This document shows positions 9,659-22,100 of a stretch of 64,000 nt of DNA, one piece after another; within the stretch, counting starts at the first letter, position 1; each line of letters begins with the position of its first letter. The notes below the pieces were generated by a model. It searched no databases. It was not told the DNA's origin and saw nothing but the letters and a program-made list of their open reading frames with translations. Where the stretch lies: assembly GCA_029961685.1 (NCBI GenBank), contig JARWKL010000016.1:1927001-1991000 (forward strand), written 5' to 3'. Position numbers and translations under genes: made by a program. The DNA comes from Aristolochia californica. Taxonomy: Eukaryota > Streptophyta > Magnoliopsida > Piperales > Aristolochiaceae.

Positions 9659-11952
9659 TAGTGGTGGCATCGAGCCGAGCCGAGCCCGAACCTGCCTATA
9701 TTCGAGCCCAGCTTCGAGCCGAACCTCGTCTCGAGCCTAAAATTGTTATCGAGCTTGAGCCCAAAAATTTTAACCGAGTTCGAGCTGAGCTTCGAGCCGA
9801 GCTCGAGCTTCAACATACATTTAAATTTTTTCAAAAAAAATATATATAATAAATTATATATAAAATTATGCATATATTTTACATAAAATTGGGCATGACC
9901 TGTACATAAAATTGGGCATAACCTATATATATAATACATGTATAAGATTGGGCATGACCTCTACTTAAAATTGAGCATAATCTATGTATATAATACTTAT
10001 ATAAAATTCGGTATGACCTCTACTTAAAATTGGGCATAATCTATTTACATAATACTTGCATGAACACTCCATAAAATTGTCTATACATTCCATAAACACT
10101 CCATTAAATTGTTTATACACTCCATAAAATAGTCTAAACACTTCATACATTGCATAACATTATGAATAAATTCCATACAATAATCAAAAACAACAAAATT
10201 AAATGAAATATCACTATCAATTTACATTTACCCAAATAAAACTATAAATCCTTTAAATAAAATCTTATTACTATTAGAGACTTACTAGAAAATTACAAGA
10301 AATATTTTAAATTTTTCTTAGGAAAGTTAAATGGACCTCTTATTGCCTTTTCTAAGGAAATAAATAAAAATTAATAATTAATCTAATATATTATTATACT
10401 TATCGATAAATTTTTAATCAAATAAAATGTCAAATACAAAATTGCTATGAAAATTGCCTCATGCTGAAAGTATTATATCATCAACTATCAAATACTTATT
10501 CAAAAAATTTCTATACGGTTTTCTAGCCCATCTTGGCAAGAAAATCTTACTTAGAAAATTATATGATTTTTTATCAAAAATTTATAATTAGAAAAATATT
10601 TTCAAAAAATATGAGGCATTAATGGTCCCTATATTTCTGCTAAAAATGTCTTTTCAACATTTATTGAAAAAACCACTAATAATCTATAGAAACGTATTTC
10701 TACTAAAATATATTTTCAATTTCTTCAAGAGTCATGAGGAAGGGACAAAGAGTTTTTTTTTTTCCTTGTTTATGATCTTGCACGTAGGGGAGGTTTTGAA
10801 TAAATTATATATAAAATTATGCATACATTTAAAAAAAAAAGAATGATAGGGGAAGTTCAGAATTGGATTTCAATAATGGATTAAAATGCACCAATATTAA
10901 TCTTTTTTACTCACAATTGTCAAGCTTGTTTTGTAATTTTTTAATCTGGCCATAAATTTACTATGACCTCTTTAGTGCCCCTAGATGAAAATTTATATTC
11001 TAGGAAAAACTTGAAATAATTTTTTTATGATACATATTTCCAAAAAAAACTTTAAATAAAATCCTATTACTTTTAGTGACTTATTAGAAAATTACAAAAA
11101 ATATTTTAAATTTTTCTTAGGAAAGTTAAATGGACCTTTTATTGCATCTTGTAGGGAAATAAATAAAAATTAAGAATCAATCTAATATATTATTATACTT
11201 ATCAATAAATTTTTAATCAAATAAAATGTCAAACACAAAATTGAAATGAAAATTGCTTCATGCTAAAAGTATTACAGCATAAATATTTATTCAAAAATTT
11301 TTTATACAGTTTTCTACCCCATCTTGGTAGGAAAATCTTAGTTAGAAAATTATATGAATTTTAATAAGAATTTTCGATTAGAAAAATATTTAAAAACAAC
11401 ATGAGACACTAACAGTTCATAGAAATTTATTTCTATAAAATGTATTTTAAATTTTTTTCAAAAGCTACGAGGAAGGAGAGTTTAAGGAATTTTTTTTTTT
11501 TACTTTATGATCTCGCACGTGCGAAATCATTTTCGCGCGGGGGAGGGGGGAGATTATTTCTCCCCTGGTTTTGGTTTTCCGCCGAGACGACGAAGGGAAG
11601 GGGGTTACGGCGCCGGAAATGGCGGCGACGGAAACATAGGTAACGGCGAGGAGAGGAAGAAATAGAACGGATGGCCACAGAGGCGGCCGACGAACAACTG
11701 TCGACGATGGTAGAGGCGGCGACAACAGCCGACGGGAGGGGCACGGCGGTGACGAGGGGAGGAAATTTTTTCTCCCTCTTGCTCTCGCTCACGCTCCCGC
11801 TCCCGACCCGATACCGATCCCAACTCACCTCGAGCCGGCTCGCTAGCCGACGAACCGAACCTAGCTTTAGTCGCTCGAGCTCGATAGATTACGAATTGAA
11901 CCGAGCCAAACTCGAGTTGCTCGCAAGCCGGCTCGGTTCGAAGCCACCCCTA
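9659..11952. mobile_element. Non-autonomous hAT element related to the 29-33 kb element
   Basis: The left end TAGTGGTGGCATCGAGCCGAGCC and right end CGGTTCGAAGCCACCCCTA match the ends of the complete hAT element at 29232-33219. The left subterminal region shares its repeated AAAATTGGGCAT-ACCT words. The interior is AT-rich with a GC-rich 3' part (11520-11780) and no transposase. Flanks do not match as an 8-bp duplication; on the right, 8 bp later, another hAT-like end begins, which suggests nested insertion or a later deletion. The duplicate is at 49607-51917. Confidence 0.7.
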
Positions 11953-11960
11953 CTTTTGAG

Positions 11961-13230
11961 TAGGGGTGACATTGAGCCGACCGAAGCTCGAACCTGCATA
12001 TGTTCGTATTTGGTTTGATTTGAATACTTTGAACTCGAGCTCGGACCCAAAAGTTTTAATTGAGTTTGAGTTCAAACTCGAACTCAAACCAATATATAAA
12101 ACTATAAAAATAAATAAATAAATAAAGAGAATATTGCGATGAATTTAGTACCATTAAACTAGAGCATATGAATGTATAATAATAAGTGTTTATTCTATAG
12201 AAAAACAACAGTATCAAATGTTGAGAGACCCAAAAGGGTTGAACAATTGATCATCTTTGAGGTAAATAAGAACAACTATCAACCAACCAGAGAGGGAATT
12301 GATGAGAGCAATTAGAGTAAAGAGTTTAGTCCAAAACTTGATATGATTATAAAAGGCAGAGAATAGAAAATCTAAGTCTCTCCCTATGATTCAAGTTGTT
12401 TAGTCCGGATCTTGTTTCGACTCAATTGTATCCTCCAATGACTTAATACCCAACTCCCCTGATCCTCTACTTGAGTCGGTCATATAATCTTCTACAACAT
12501 ACATATGCATTATGTCAAAAATAGCATTCAAAAAATTACATAAAACAACCTAAAAATGCCTTCTTTTTTAGTTAGAAGACATTCAGTCGAAAACCCTTAA
12601 CATAAGAGTCAAGCAGCTCCCTACGACTCTAGTTACCCAATGGAAAATCCGATACAATGAGATGAGTAAAAAAATTAAGCAATGTTCATTGTTCACTATG
12701 CCACTATTAATATTAGATATTTAATATGCTAATATTTATTATTTTAGAGTTATCAATTATTATTTTTACCAATTATTGATTATTATTTGCTATTATTATT
12801 GTCTTGTTTTTATATAATATAAAAATTTAAGAGCTTTATCCATCATAAATGTCATATATATGAATTAATTAAATTAATATTTTATTTATCAATTATTTAA
12901 AAATATATCAATTATATACTCATAATCAATAAATAAAATAAACCAAAACATAATCTGCTCTTCCTTATTCCTTTATTTAGGTTAATTATTTTATTTTTTT
13001 CATTATTGCTCAAATTTAATTAGAATTTAACATATTAATAACATTTAATTAATTAATATTTAATAAACAAACTATTGTTACAAATAAAAATTTAATGCTA
13101 TTAATAATCAAGATCGTGTTATTATTTGAAGCAATAATTATTAATATTAATTAATTTAACAATATTTGGTTGTAATTTAATAAATATTATTTTATAATGT
13201 CAAACACAAAAGGAAAACATATTTGCATGA
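11961..13230. repeat. AT-rich hAT-like repeat family E
   Basis: Begins TAGGGGTGACATTGAGCCGACCGAAGC, a hAT-type end, preceded by CTTTTGAG (CTTATGAG before the copies at 33842 and 36617). It continues as very AT-rich DNA with no coding potential. Copies or parts lie at 33842-35640, 36617-37440 and 51926-53180; the 3' half is also related to 18040-18600, 27110-27620 and 38635-39140. No right terminal repeat could be defined. Confidence 0.6.
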
Positions 13231-13668
13231 ATTAGCAAGCCCAGGCCCAGACAGCAAGAGAGAGGTAGTGGAGCTTCGACTCTCCCCCCTTCTTCTAATA
13301 ATCGGTACAAGGACCTTCTTCGCCGGAGTCGATTAACGGCAAATTCAAGACATCGACGATAACTTAAACTGAAAGCTGATTACTGTTAAGAAATGGTCAT
13401 TTAATGATTGAAAAGTATCTCCGGCGTATCCTGAATCTCTTCCGCGTGTCCAATTCGGTTGACGGAGACACTGATCTACTTCGCGGAAGGATTCATTTCA
13501 ATTTTGGGAAAGTCGCTGGATAGCAATTTCAATTGAAAACTGACTCATATGCCTCGTCTCAGTCTAGGAAACTCACTACGCGGTGGAAAATCGTCTTCGC
13601 CTATAAATACGCTTCCCCAGTCAGTTTAAGGCTCACTCCACTCCACTGCAAGTTCCTCTTCGGCATTT
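13231..13668 (+). promoter_or_regulatory. Promoter and leader of RING3 (type A), TATA at 13602-13609
   Basis: TATAAATA lies 60 bp before the ATG in the context CGCC-TATAAATA-CGCTTCCCC. The region to about 13330 matches the promoters of RING1 and RING6. A CACTCCACTCCACT repeat lies in the leader. Confidence 0.65.
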
Positions 13669-14379
13669 ATGGCTAATCACCCCGCTGCTTCTCCTGTGCC
13701 TCCTGTTCCATTGATCGATACTCGCCTACTTCCCCCAGGAGAACCTCTCTCTTTTGATATCTCCTTTAACCCTTCGCGCCAAGCCCCAGTCCACGCTCCC
13801 ACGGCAGTCATCTCAATCTGCCATCGACGCAAGTTCTTCTATATGGGTCCTATGCGGGAGAGAGGCCATGTTAATCAAGTTATTTTCCATACACCTGCTG
13901 TGTGCTTTCGTCTGCCGCTTTCCTTATTGTTCGATCGGAGTCGCTGGCAGAATGTGGCCTCCGGAATACTGCACCACTTCTCCTTCAGCTCCGAGGCCTA
14001 CGCCCAACTCCTTCGACATCTCTATATTCTTGGAGCTGATTGGGCGGAGCTCGCGTTGAGGCATGGGTGTACGAGGTTGGATATGGCGGTTGACGTGCGT
14101 GAGAGGACCGAAATCGACTTTCCGCTACCGATTCCCGCCGACCCTGAGTCAATGCCGACGGTAGAAGAGGCTTCTGTCGGCCAGAACATGAAGTTGAAGG
14201 AGCTCAGCGAGATAGCTGCCGGAGAGACGTGCGCTGTTTGTTTTGAAGAATTCGGAGGATCAACGAAGGCGGTGACGGAGACTCCATGCTCGCATCTTTT
14301 CCACACTGACTGCCTCCTTCCTTGGTTGAGCAGAGCGACTACATGTCCTCTCTGCAGATCCTCCCTCCGACTCCCATGA
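13669..14379 (+). CDS. RING-H2 finger protein (copy RING3), probable E3 ubiquitin ligase
   Basis: An intact single-exon gene of 236 codons starting MANHPAASP and ending SSLRLP. The RING-H2 finger spans residues 188-229 with spacing C-x2-C-x15-C-x-H-x2-H-x2-C-x10-C-x2-C; every ligand is present (C188, C191, C207, H209, H212, C215, C226, C229), as is the LPW tryptophan (W219). A proline-rich N-terminus (residues 1-28) is followed by a conserved region of unknown fold (about 29-150: HAPTAVISICHRRKFF, FDRSRWQNVASGILHHF, LGADWAELALRHGC) and an acidic linker. It should bind an E2 and promote ubiquitin transfer; the substrate is unknown. Start and TATA box are well placed. Its closest relative is the broken copy at 53608-54290 in the second segmental copy. 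Confidence 0.88.
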   Translation: MANHPAASPVPPVPLIDTRLLPPGEPLSFDISFNPSRQAPVHAPTAVISICHRRKFFYMGPMRERGHVNQVIFHTPAVCFRLPLSLLFDRSRWQNVASGILHHFSFSSEAYAQLLRHLYILGADWAELALRHGCTRLDMAVDVRERTEIDFPLPIPADPESMPTVEEASVGQNMKLKELSEIAAGETCAVCFEEFGGSTKAVTETPCSHLFHTDCLLPWLSRATTCPLCRSSLRLP

Positions 14380-14460
14380 TCCAAGATCAAAGTTGATTAG
14401 TTGATTAGACGAATCAAATTCTTGTATGTTATTTTTTATGTAAAAAGATTGTTGATTCTA

Positions 14461-14540
14461 CAGAAACGATGCTGGTTAATTGTTGACTACATGTCCTCTC
14501 TGCAGATCCTCCCTCCGACTCCCATGCAAACGATGCTGTA
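14461..14540 (+). repeat. Patch of RING coding sequence re-inserted in the RING3 3' flank
   Basis: Bases about 14485-14525 repeat the last 40 bp of the RING3 coding region (14336-14378: GACTACATGTCCTC...CTCCCATG). The patch is bracketed by two copies of ACGATGCTG, and the equivalent region after RING6 (54375-54415) lacks it and has CTTACGTGTATCCGCC instead. This looks like templated filler from double-strand-break repair. Confidence 0.75.
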
Positions 14541-14565
14541 ACACATCTCCACTTTGTCTATCGGT

Positions 14566-14571
14566 AATAAA
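14566..14571 (+). terminator. Candidate polyadenylation signal AATAAA
   Basis: AATAAA about 190 nt after the RING3 stop, in a block (AATAAATTGATTAGATAGGAAAC) conserved behind the other RING copies. Confidence 0.4.
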
Positions 14572-14631
14572 TTGATTAGATAGGAAACAGATTCTACGAG
14601 TTTTAAATTTTCCCATTTAGATTAATACGTG

Positions 14632-14792
14632 AGACCTTAACTACTCGATAGCTGGTTACGATAGTTTTCTTTGTAACCGATCTTATCAAACTTACTCCTC
14701 TGTTTTGATGATTCGACTTAACTACTGGATAGCTGGTTTCGATAATTTTCTGGGTAACTGATCTTATCAAACATACTCCTCTGTTTTGATGA
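14632..14792. repeat. Two-unit direct repeat (about 80 bp) downstream of RING genes
   Basis: The block CTTAACTACT-GATAGCTGGTT-CGATA-TTTTCT...TCTGTTTTGATGATTC occurs twice in tandem. The same pair is found behind RING4 (24134-24300), RING5 (28915-29050), RING6 (54512-54672) and RING7 (62630-62790). It is not coding; its role, if any, is unknown. Confidence 0.7.
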
Positions 14793-15297
14793 TTCAACAA
14801 CTCCTTTCTTTCCGAGTTCTTAGCTTTCAGATCAGAGAAGGCAAAGAAGTTAAACGGATGTAAGGAGTGGAGTTAAATCTATCTTTAATCAGCTTAACCC
14901 CATTTTGAAAAGTGAGTACTGTACCTGCTCTCGTTAAAGAAAGTTCACGGTTCTCAACCTAGTTGAAGTGGTGATTACAGTGGCTTCTTGTTATGGTCGT
15001 TGGCTCATAGAGTCGCATATTTGCGATCTGGGGAGAAGGGAAAAGGAGGTCAATAGTAGACCTTCCTCCAGGACCCCTCTTGCTGCCATCTTGTTATTTT
15101 TTATTCATTTTAAAGGGTTAGCTTTCTTCTTCAGATTAGCTTCTGCAACATTTTTTATGATCTGTTTGAAATCCGTTTCCCAATTAGTGATGTTTGAGAA
15201 AATCTATCTATTTCTTTTTGGTTTGTCTTTGTTTGTTCCATAATTTCTTCTTGTTATTTTAATTTTTCTTTGAACTTATTTGTGTGCTCCCATAGTA
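14793..15297. other. Flank with reversed SPB1 5' region, no gene
   Basis: Bases about 14900-15065 match, in reverse, the SPB1 5' flank near 2525-2610 (GGTTCTCAACC, CTTCTCCC, CCTCCTTTT words), but no SPB1 exon follows. The rest is AT-rich, non-coding and shared with 55130-55338 and 29100-29223. Confidence 0.45.
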
Positions 15298-15480
15298 GCT
15301 TCAATTAGGGCTGGACATGGGTTGGGTCAGTTTCGGGTTTTCGAAAAACCAAAACTGACCCCGAAATGTCAAATCCAAAGTTGACTCAATCACCTTCTCG
15401 CCTATCCCGGTAAATTTTATTTAAACCCAACCCATTTTCGTAAACCTGACCCATCTCTTACCCGACCCTACCCTATTTTA

Positions 15481-17648
15481 GGGGGGATTAGTGCACATTG
15501 TAAGTGCGGAGGGAAAGTGGAAGGGAAAGTGAAGTACTTTCCCTGGGGAAAGGAAAGTGAGAGGGAATGTAAAGTATTTGTTTGTGTTAGTGTGTGTAAT
15601 AGAAAGTGCAGTATAAAATACTTGTTTGTGTTAGTGTGCGCAATGGAAAGTACAGTATAAAATACTTATTTGTGTTGGTGTACACAATATAAAGTGCAGT
15701 GTAAAGTGTAGATTGATTATTTATTAAATAAAATATTTTGTTATATCGGACTTTTAGAAAATTAAATTAATATTAGTTAATAAAAGAAAATATATTAAAT
15801 ATAACAATTAAACAAATGCTTACTTTTATATTATTAAAAATGTAATCAAATTGTAATTTTATAATATCTAAATATGAAATAATTATATAAAAATATATTA
15901 TATAATAGTTATTAACTTAATAAATATTAGTAATATCAAAATAATATTAATTTATTAACATAATTTATAAAAAGTAAAATATTTACACAAATATCGTACT
16001 ACACAAACATCGTAATAATAAAAATAAAAAAATGATACAAATATAACTCAATCACCTATTTAATATAAAAAATTTACAAATGTACGTACAAAATACAACA
16101 CAAAATATTTAATGGCATTAAAATATAATAGTCAATAATTTTGCCACATCTGAATTGCTAATACATCTCGAAAATATGATGCTCTTGCAGATTGTACTGC
16201 AGTCTCCCTCTGAGTACTTCTTTGAGTGTCCATATCATCCTTAACATCATCACCACTATCACTGTCTTCACTTTCATTATATGTACACTCATCTGGCAAG
16301 TTTCAGAACTTCTCATGCTCCCGAACACAGATAGGGCTTTGTCATAGAGCTTATGCCTTTACCATCACATTATATTCCACTAAATATTGCCTCGGTTTCG
16401 GACCGGAGGCCCCTCTCTGCATAGACATCCATGATTGCAACATAATTTTTTTATGAGAACCCTTCCCTAGTACAATGCTTGTAAAAAAAGAGTTTTGTCT
16501 TCTACAACAACCCCTCGTTAATGTACATATCCATAACAAGGGGCAGCAATTGTTGGTCAACATCTATATGAGCTCTCTCTATTTCCTCCAATACATTATC
16601 CACTTCTTCAACCATCTTTCTCTCGCACAGTATCTAGACTACTGTTCTATATGTAATGGTATCAGGATAGAGACGAGACTCTTTGATCTTCCTATAACTT
16701 TTAAATACAGCTTCAATATCACCAACATCATTATATAAAGACAAGAATATATTATAAGTTTTAGTGTCAGGTTTAAACCCCTTCTCTTCCATTTTATTGA
16801 GCAAAGACAATGATTCAGACAATGAGACCCACAAATATGGATCATGGTGTTAAAAGTAATTGTATCAGGCTCTACCCCTAACCTCAACATCTCTGCAAAA
16901 GCATCTGAAGCATCATCCAGACGACTTGCTTTTCCATACAAGTCAATCAAAGTGTTGTAAGTTGCAACCATCCGCGGCTTTCGGTTTGAACCCTGCTCAT
17001 CAGAAGACAAAATTTTTGAAGTTGGAATGCGTCCAACAACCTTAAAAAACTCAGTAGAAAAAAAATGTTTAAGACTCATTGGAGCCATAATTGAATCCTA
17101 ATCAACTGACTCAAATTCAAGATTCTCCAGTTGAACTCGGCCCATACATCAGTCCTTATAGAAACGATCAGCTTGATCAAACTCACTAGCATCTTTTATA
17201 ACCTGGAGAACAGCTTCACAGTAACTTCGTCGGGGAAAATTTCCCAAATTTTCATATGTTTAACCCACAATAGTGATTCATGTAACAGTCCGCTTTCCCA
17301 TAAACATGAATTATCATTCCATAAGTGTTATTAGTGGGAAAGACATGATCTCTTGCCATTTCAATCCAACAAGGACGAAGTTCATCCCACTGTTGCGCCC
17401 TACCAAGAATCCTCAAGACGACATTATATTGAATTACATTTGACACATAATCCTTTTGAGACTTAATCCATCGAAATATACAAATGGCGCATCTCCAATC
17501 CCGTTGTTCCTTCGAGCTGCAGCAGGGCAGCGTCATGTGAAACCAGATAGAGAAGCACAACCAGCCGACAGGAGAAAAACCCTAACTTGAACTTGGAAGA
17601 GACGAAGAGGGAGGATTCGACGTTTTTCTATGGTCGAGAGATACACAA
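15481..17648. mobile_element. PIF/Harbinger-type element carrying a captured PPR gene (right end deleted)
   Basis: The left end GGGGGGATTAGTGCACATTGTA follows a TTA target site (15478-15480). Its twin at 55522-57774 keeps both ends and both TTA copies. Here about 157 bp of the right end is gone and the target TTATATTC follows directly after AGATACACAAA. The interior holds the PPR pseudogene (-), an AT-rich part and a transposase-like tail, but no DDE domain. Confidence 0.7.
16132..17600 (-). pseudogene. Captured PPR gene fragment (copy P1) with transposase-like tail
   Basis: Minus-strand frames give tandem pentatricopeptide repeats of the P class: VIQYNVVLRILGRAQQWDEL, NTYGMIIHVYGKA, ATYNTLIDLYGKASRLDDA, DTITFNTMIHICG, DTKTYNIFLSLYNDVGDIEA. 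P-class PPR proteins bind organellar RNA; order and content resemble the Arabidopsis At1g73710 type (from memory). The reading is broken several times, and the middle of the gene is missing. The last PPR unit runs, through a frameshift near 16292, into an acidic segment ending in IQMWQNY-stop, like a Harbinger transposase C-terminus. Compared with P2, this copy has extra indels. Confidence 0.75.
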
Positions 17649-17834
17649 ATTATATTCTAGTGTCATTCCAGGTGGGTTTGGAAAAATTTGTCCACAAACT
17701 TAAACCCAATGGGTTTTTTTTTAGCCCCGTCCCCAACCCACAAGGTGAAATCTGAAATTTGAACCTAGGATTTTTAGGTTGGGTCAAGTTAAGTTCCTTA
17801 TGAAACCCGACCCGATGCCCACCCTAACTTCAAT

Positions 17835-18690
17835 GATGCTATTAATGGGAAGAAATACTACCCATCTCTATGATTCTTGCTTTTATGTATTTACATATAT
17901 TACAGATTAGACACTTAATGTTTTGAATTTGTTTTTTTTATTTTCCTCTTATTTAGTTATTTCACTTTAAATGAGTTTATGTTAGTTTTGCTTCCGCTAA
18001 ATATGAAGGGAAAGTGTGCACGTAGTTGTGTGCTTGTAGATAGTATTTCGTCGAAAACCCTAAACAAAAGAGTCAAACAGCTCCCTCGAGTTACCCAATG
18101 CAAAATTTGATACAATGCGATGAATAAAAAAATCAAACAATGAACACATTGTTCACTATGCCACTATTATTATTAGCTAATATTTATTATTTTAGAGTTA
18201 TCAATCATTATTCTACCAATTATTGGATATTATTTCCAATTTTTATTTTCATTATTTTATATTATATACAAAATGAAGAGCTTTATCCACCATAAATGTC
18301 AAATTAATATATATATTAATATATGAACTAATTAAATTGATATTATTTTGTCAATTATTTAACAAATATATCAACTAATATTCATAATCAATAAATAAAA
18401 ACATAGACATAATTTGCTTAATTTAATTGTAATTTCACATAATAATAATATATACAATTAATTAACATTTAATAAAAAATTAATGTTACTAATAAAAAAT
18501 TAATGATATTATTAATCAAGATTGTGTTATTATTTGAAGCAATAAATATTAATATTAATTAATTTAATATTATTTGGTTTTAATTAAATATTTCATTGCA
18601 ATTGCAAAGTATAAAACTCATTTGAAACTCAGATAATGATTTAAAAGTATAAACCCTTTAAATCAACTCAAAAGAGGAATAACTTTAAAA
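17835..18690. repeat. AT-rich repeat family G, no gene
   Basis: Begins GATGCTATTAATGGG and GAATACTACCCATCTCTATGATTCTTGC, then continues into AT-rich DNA related to family E. Shared with 26944-27620, 33620-33830, 36410-36600 and 38421-39140. It is missing from the second segmental copy, where 57962-58010 is followed directly by SPB1 sequence. Confidence 0.6.
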
Positions 18691-19140
18691 TTCAAGCTCA
18701 CAAACGATGGCTAGACAATAATAGAAGATTTGAAAAAAATATTCCACAAGTTCAATCACTCCATGCTCAGAAGTTCCTTCGACTTTAATGGGTTTAGAAG
18801 GAAGGAGGACAACTTCATTTTGTAAGCCATTCCTTTCAAATAAGATGTCAAAATAGAAGATTGGGTGCACCTACGGGTACATAGACTAAGGTCCATACCA
18901 CCTTTTTGCTTTTAATAAATAGTCACTCCTCAACTATCAATGGCTTAGCTCAATACACTCTCTCTATGATTTGCTCACCAAAATTCTCTCCAAACTTCCT
19001 CCCTAAGAAAAATTCATCTTTCTAGAAAAAAGAAAGAGAAAAAATGGATCCCCTGATCACTTTAGTACAGGAAAATAAACCTTTAGTAGAGAGCAACCAG
19101 TAGTCAAGAATGCCGGACAGTAGTAACACACCATGAATAT
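18691..19140 (-). other. 3' flank of SPB1 copy S2
   Basis: The reverse counterpart of 5880-6340, the region after SPB1 copy S1. Non-coding; it marks the end of the duplicated SPB1 unit. Confidence 0.6.
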
Positions 19141-22100
19141 TCATCAACTATTTGCTCCCTCTGCTTTTTCCTAAGCATTTTGTATGCAGAAGCTAGTATC
19201 TGTGCTTTGGTATTATCATACAGCTCAGATTCATCAGACGTTGAAGATGATGAACCATCACTCGAGTCTGTAGCTATAGCAGGAACTGTCTCAAAATCCT
19301 CCGAATTTGAGACCCGGGAATTTGAGAGGTTCAGATCTTTAGTATGGGCTACAGCTTCCTCTGGTCTTTTCGTTATCATGAGTTTCTCATCAGGCATATC
19401 ATCCTTCTTCATCCTCCATCTTGTTATTTCCAAAAGAGTCTTCTGCCTCTTCAACAAACACATCCTGACTAAACCACTTATCCATAATTTTCTCTTGAGT
19501 CGGATGCTCCTCGTTGTGCAATGGCACCATGAGTAGAGTTGCTTCATCATTTACATCATCTTTGTCAGAATCATCAAATTCATCAGGACTCATCATATCA
19601 CCATCCTACATGAGAAATTTTAAATTTTAAGGAAAAAAATGTTATGTTTAGCATTGTGACTCTAAGCTGGTAAAATAATTCTCTCATGATAAGCAACATC
19701 AATTGGATTTTTTTATCAGCTAACGATAATTGCTTACGATTTCACAAGCCAATAGAATTTCAACTAAACAAGCAATAGACATTACATAATAGAAGCCCCA
19801 CTGACAAAGTAGACCAAATTAAGCAGGCTATTCAGAAGATAAACAGCACCTTGTCATCATTAGCATGAGCTGCTTTCACACGTTTCTGCTGCTGAGTGCT
19901 GCCTTCTTTCCGAGTTACAAATCGTTCATAATCTGGATGGTCATCAAACCTGGCAAGAGTCGGGGGGAGTTCAAAAGCATCAAGCAAGGGTATAAGAACA
20001 TTAACCAAAACGAAACTGAAACTCAAAAAGAATTGTAAGGTTAAAGTCTCTGTCCTTCATTAGAGTCAAATCTCACTGGATATATCTTCTTAATGGACAT
20101 CAACTTGAGTTTCTCCACTCTCATTGTCTTGCAAATTGTCATTATCATCATTAATTTCTGTGGAATCAACCATTGGTAGTTGTTTCTCTTGCTGAAATGA
20201 AAACAAAAACTGTGTAAGAAGTCTGATTTGGCCTTACAAAAAACAAAAAATAAAATAAAAAAGTAAAAGAAACTCCGAATCGTATTTTATTTGTGTGAGA
20301 AAAGATAGTTCATTGTAATACAATTACGCTTGCCAGTTTTTCACTCTTGAAAGCACTCACCAACAACTTGTTAGATATTCAATCTTGCTTGTTCACATTT
20401 ACTGATTGTCAGTGTTATTGTCTAGTGTCTCTCTTTGTTTATTCTTTCCCTTCTCCCTCTTGTATTTCCTTCAGTTCCTCATATATCTCCTTTTCAATCT
20501 TATATCACTGTCTTAACACAAAAAGGCTTGTAAAATTACAAGAAAACATTTTCACTGTTATTTACCAGTCATAAAAGTGCTGTTTTTCTGTTTTTCAAAC
20601 ATCTTCAAGTCTATGTTTTCAGAAACAAATTACCGAACTAAGATATAAAATTTTCTGTATATTCAGCAGTAGAACAAACAATTAACTTTCCCTTTGCCTA
20701 TTTTACTTTCCCACATAAATAATTTTATTACCGTCAGCTAGCTGAATACAAACTCAAACTTCATGGTAATTAATGTTGGAGACACTGATTTTGAAAGAAT
20801 TATCTAACCTTGATGGAAGCAAGAGAAAATAACTCGTGATCTTGGTATCCATCCTCCGTTGCATCTATATTCATCCCTGCTGCTTTGCGGATATTGTCCT
20901 GGATATCGCAAGAAATGGAAAATGCTAACCAGCCAGAAAGGAACTTCAAACCACAATATTAAGAGTAATTTAAGAAAAGTAGCATATGTACCTTTGCTCG
21001 TCTCTTTGCCAAGAGTTTCTTCGCTTGTTTTTTCTTGCGCTCCACAGCATAAGACAACTCCATTTTCTTAAGTACATAGTTGTCCTCATCACCCTTTTCT
21101 ATGTCATTTTCAGTATTGGTAGGTTTTGATTTAACCTTCTGAGTAGGTAAGAACGCCTTTCTTGTCTGCATCTGCCATCTTCAGAAAAGAAAAGAGAAAA
21201 CTAGCACATAAGCAGGGATAAGACTCCAGTAGGTTTACAATTGATGACAATATAGAAAACGAAATCAAATTCTCCCTAACAGATTTTTGTTTTTGAGAAT
21301 GCCTCCTTAACATATCTGAGTTATGTTTATTGAAAAAATAATAATTTCTGATACATTATTTGGAAGAAAGGAAGAGGTGAAAGGTAGAAGATATGTTGCC
21401 AAAAAGAAAAATGATAAATGACAAATAACACAGAAAGACAACATAATACAACAGTAAACTACCAGAATTCATTATCACGAATGGCAATTGTCAAGCATGA
21501 GTAAAAAATGCCATAACCGACTTACTTCAGCAAATGTTTGAAATCCTGCTTCCCCAAAAACACGCAGATCATCACAATCTGCAGCAGAATCAGGTAGAAC
21601 CCACACTTGAGAATTTGTTTTCAAGCCAACTTGTCTGGTTTTTCTTTTCAGCCCAACACCATGCCACGAACATAAGGGAACTACAAAACGTAGCCGACCA
21701 ATGCAAGCAGATTGAAAGTAAAATTACCTCCTCTGTTGTTAATACATGATCTCCGACAGGTAATTACACAAGCAGAATCGCTGAAGAAGATAGAAGTCAC
21801 AGACCCCATAACATCCAAGGGTGACTCTGACCACACAAAATCTGAAGCCAGGCACACCTTCCTCAAAGTTGTATTTCAATCCTCGTAACTGCAATTTAAT
21901 ATTGCTAACAGCACTCAGAACCATGCTTGCTGATATCATTATTAGGTTAATAGATGAAGCTGTTATCAAGCTATCCAATGGACCACCACCAACGCATGTG
22001 ATCTAGAACACACCCTTCAAGATTTCTCTTTCGCTTTGACACTCTCAGAAGTCAGAACATCCACAATCTGCAATAAGCAATCAATCAGTAAGGTACAGTA

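Larger units (their letters stand above)
15306..17826. mobile_element. hAT-type MITE (family M) split by a PIF/Harbinger-type insertion
   Basis: Starts TAGGGCTGGACATGGGTTGGG and ends ACCCGATGCCCACCCTA, flanked by GCTTCAAT (15298-15305) and ACTTCAAT (17827-17834), an 8-bp target duplication with one difference. The uninterrupted family member at 38138-38420 is about 283 bp. Here the interior is interrupted at TTTTA by the 15481-17648 element. Confidence 0.75.

Noticed and set aside
11505..11828. 107-codon minus-strand frame rich in Ser, Pro and Arg
   Set aside because: It lies in the GC-rich end of a non-autonomous hAT element, has low complexity, and its copy at 51514-51786 is not conserved in length or frame.
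9659..11952. An 8-bp target duplication for this hAT copy
   Set aside because: GTTGGCAT on the left and CTTTTGAG on the right do not match; the right 8 bp belong to the adjacent family-E element (CTTATGAG in other copies).
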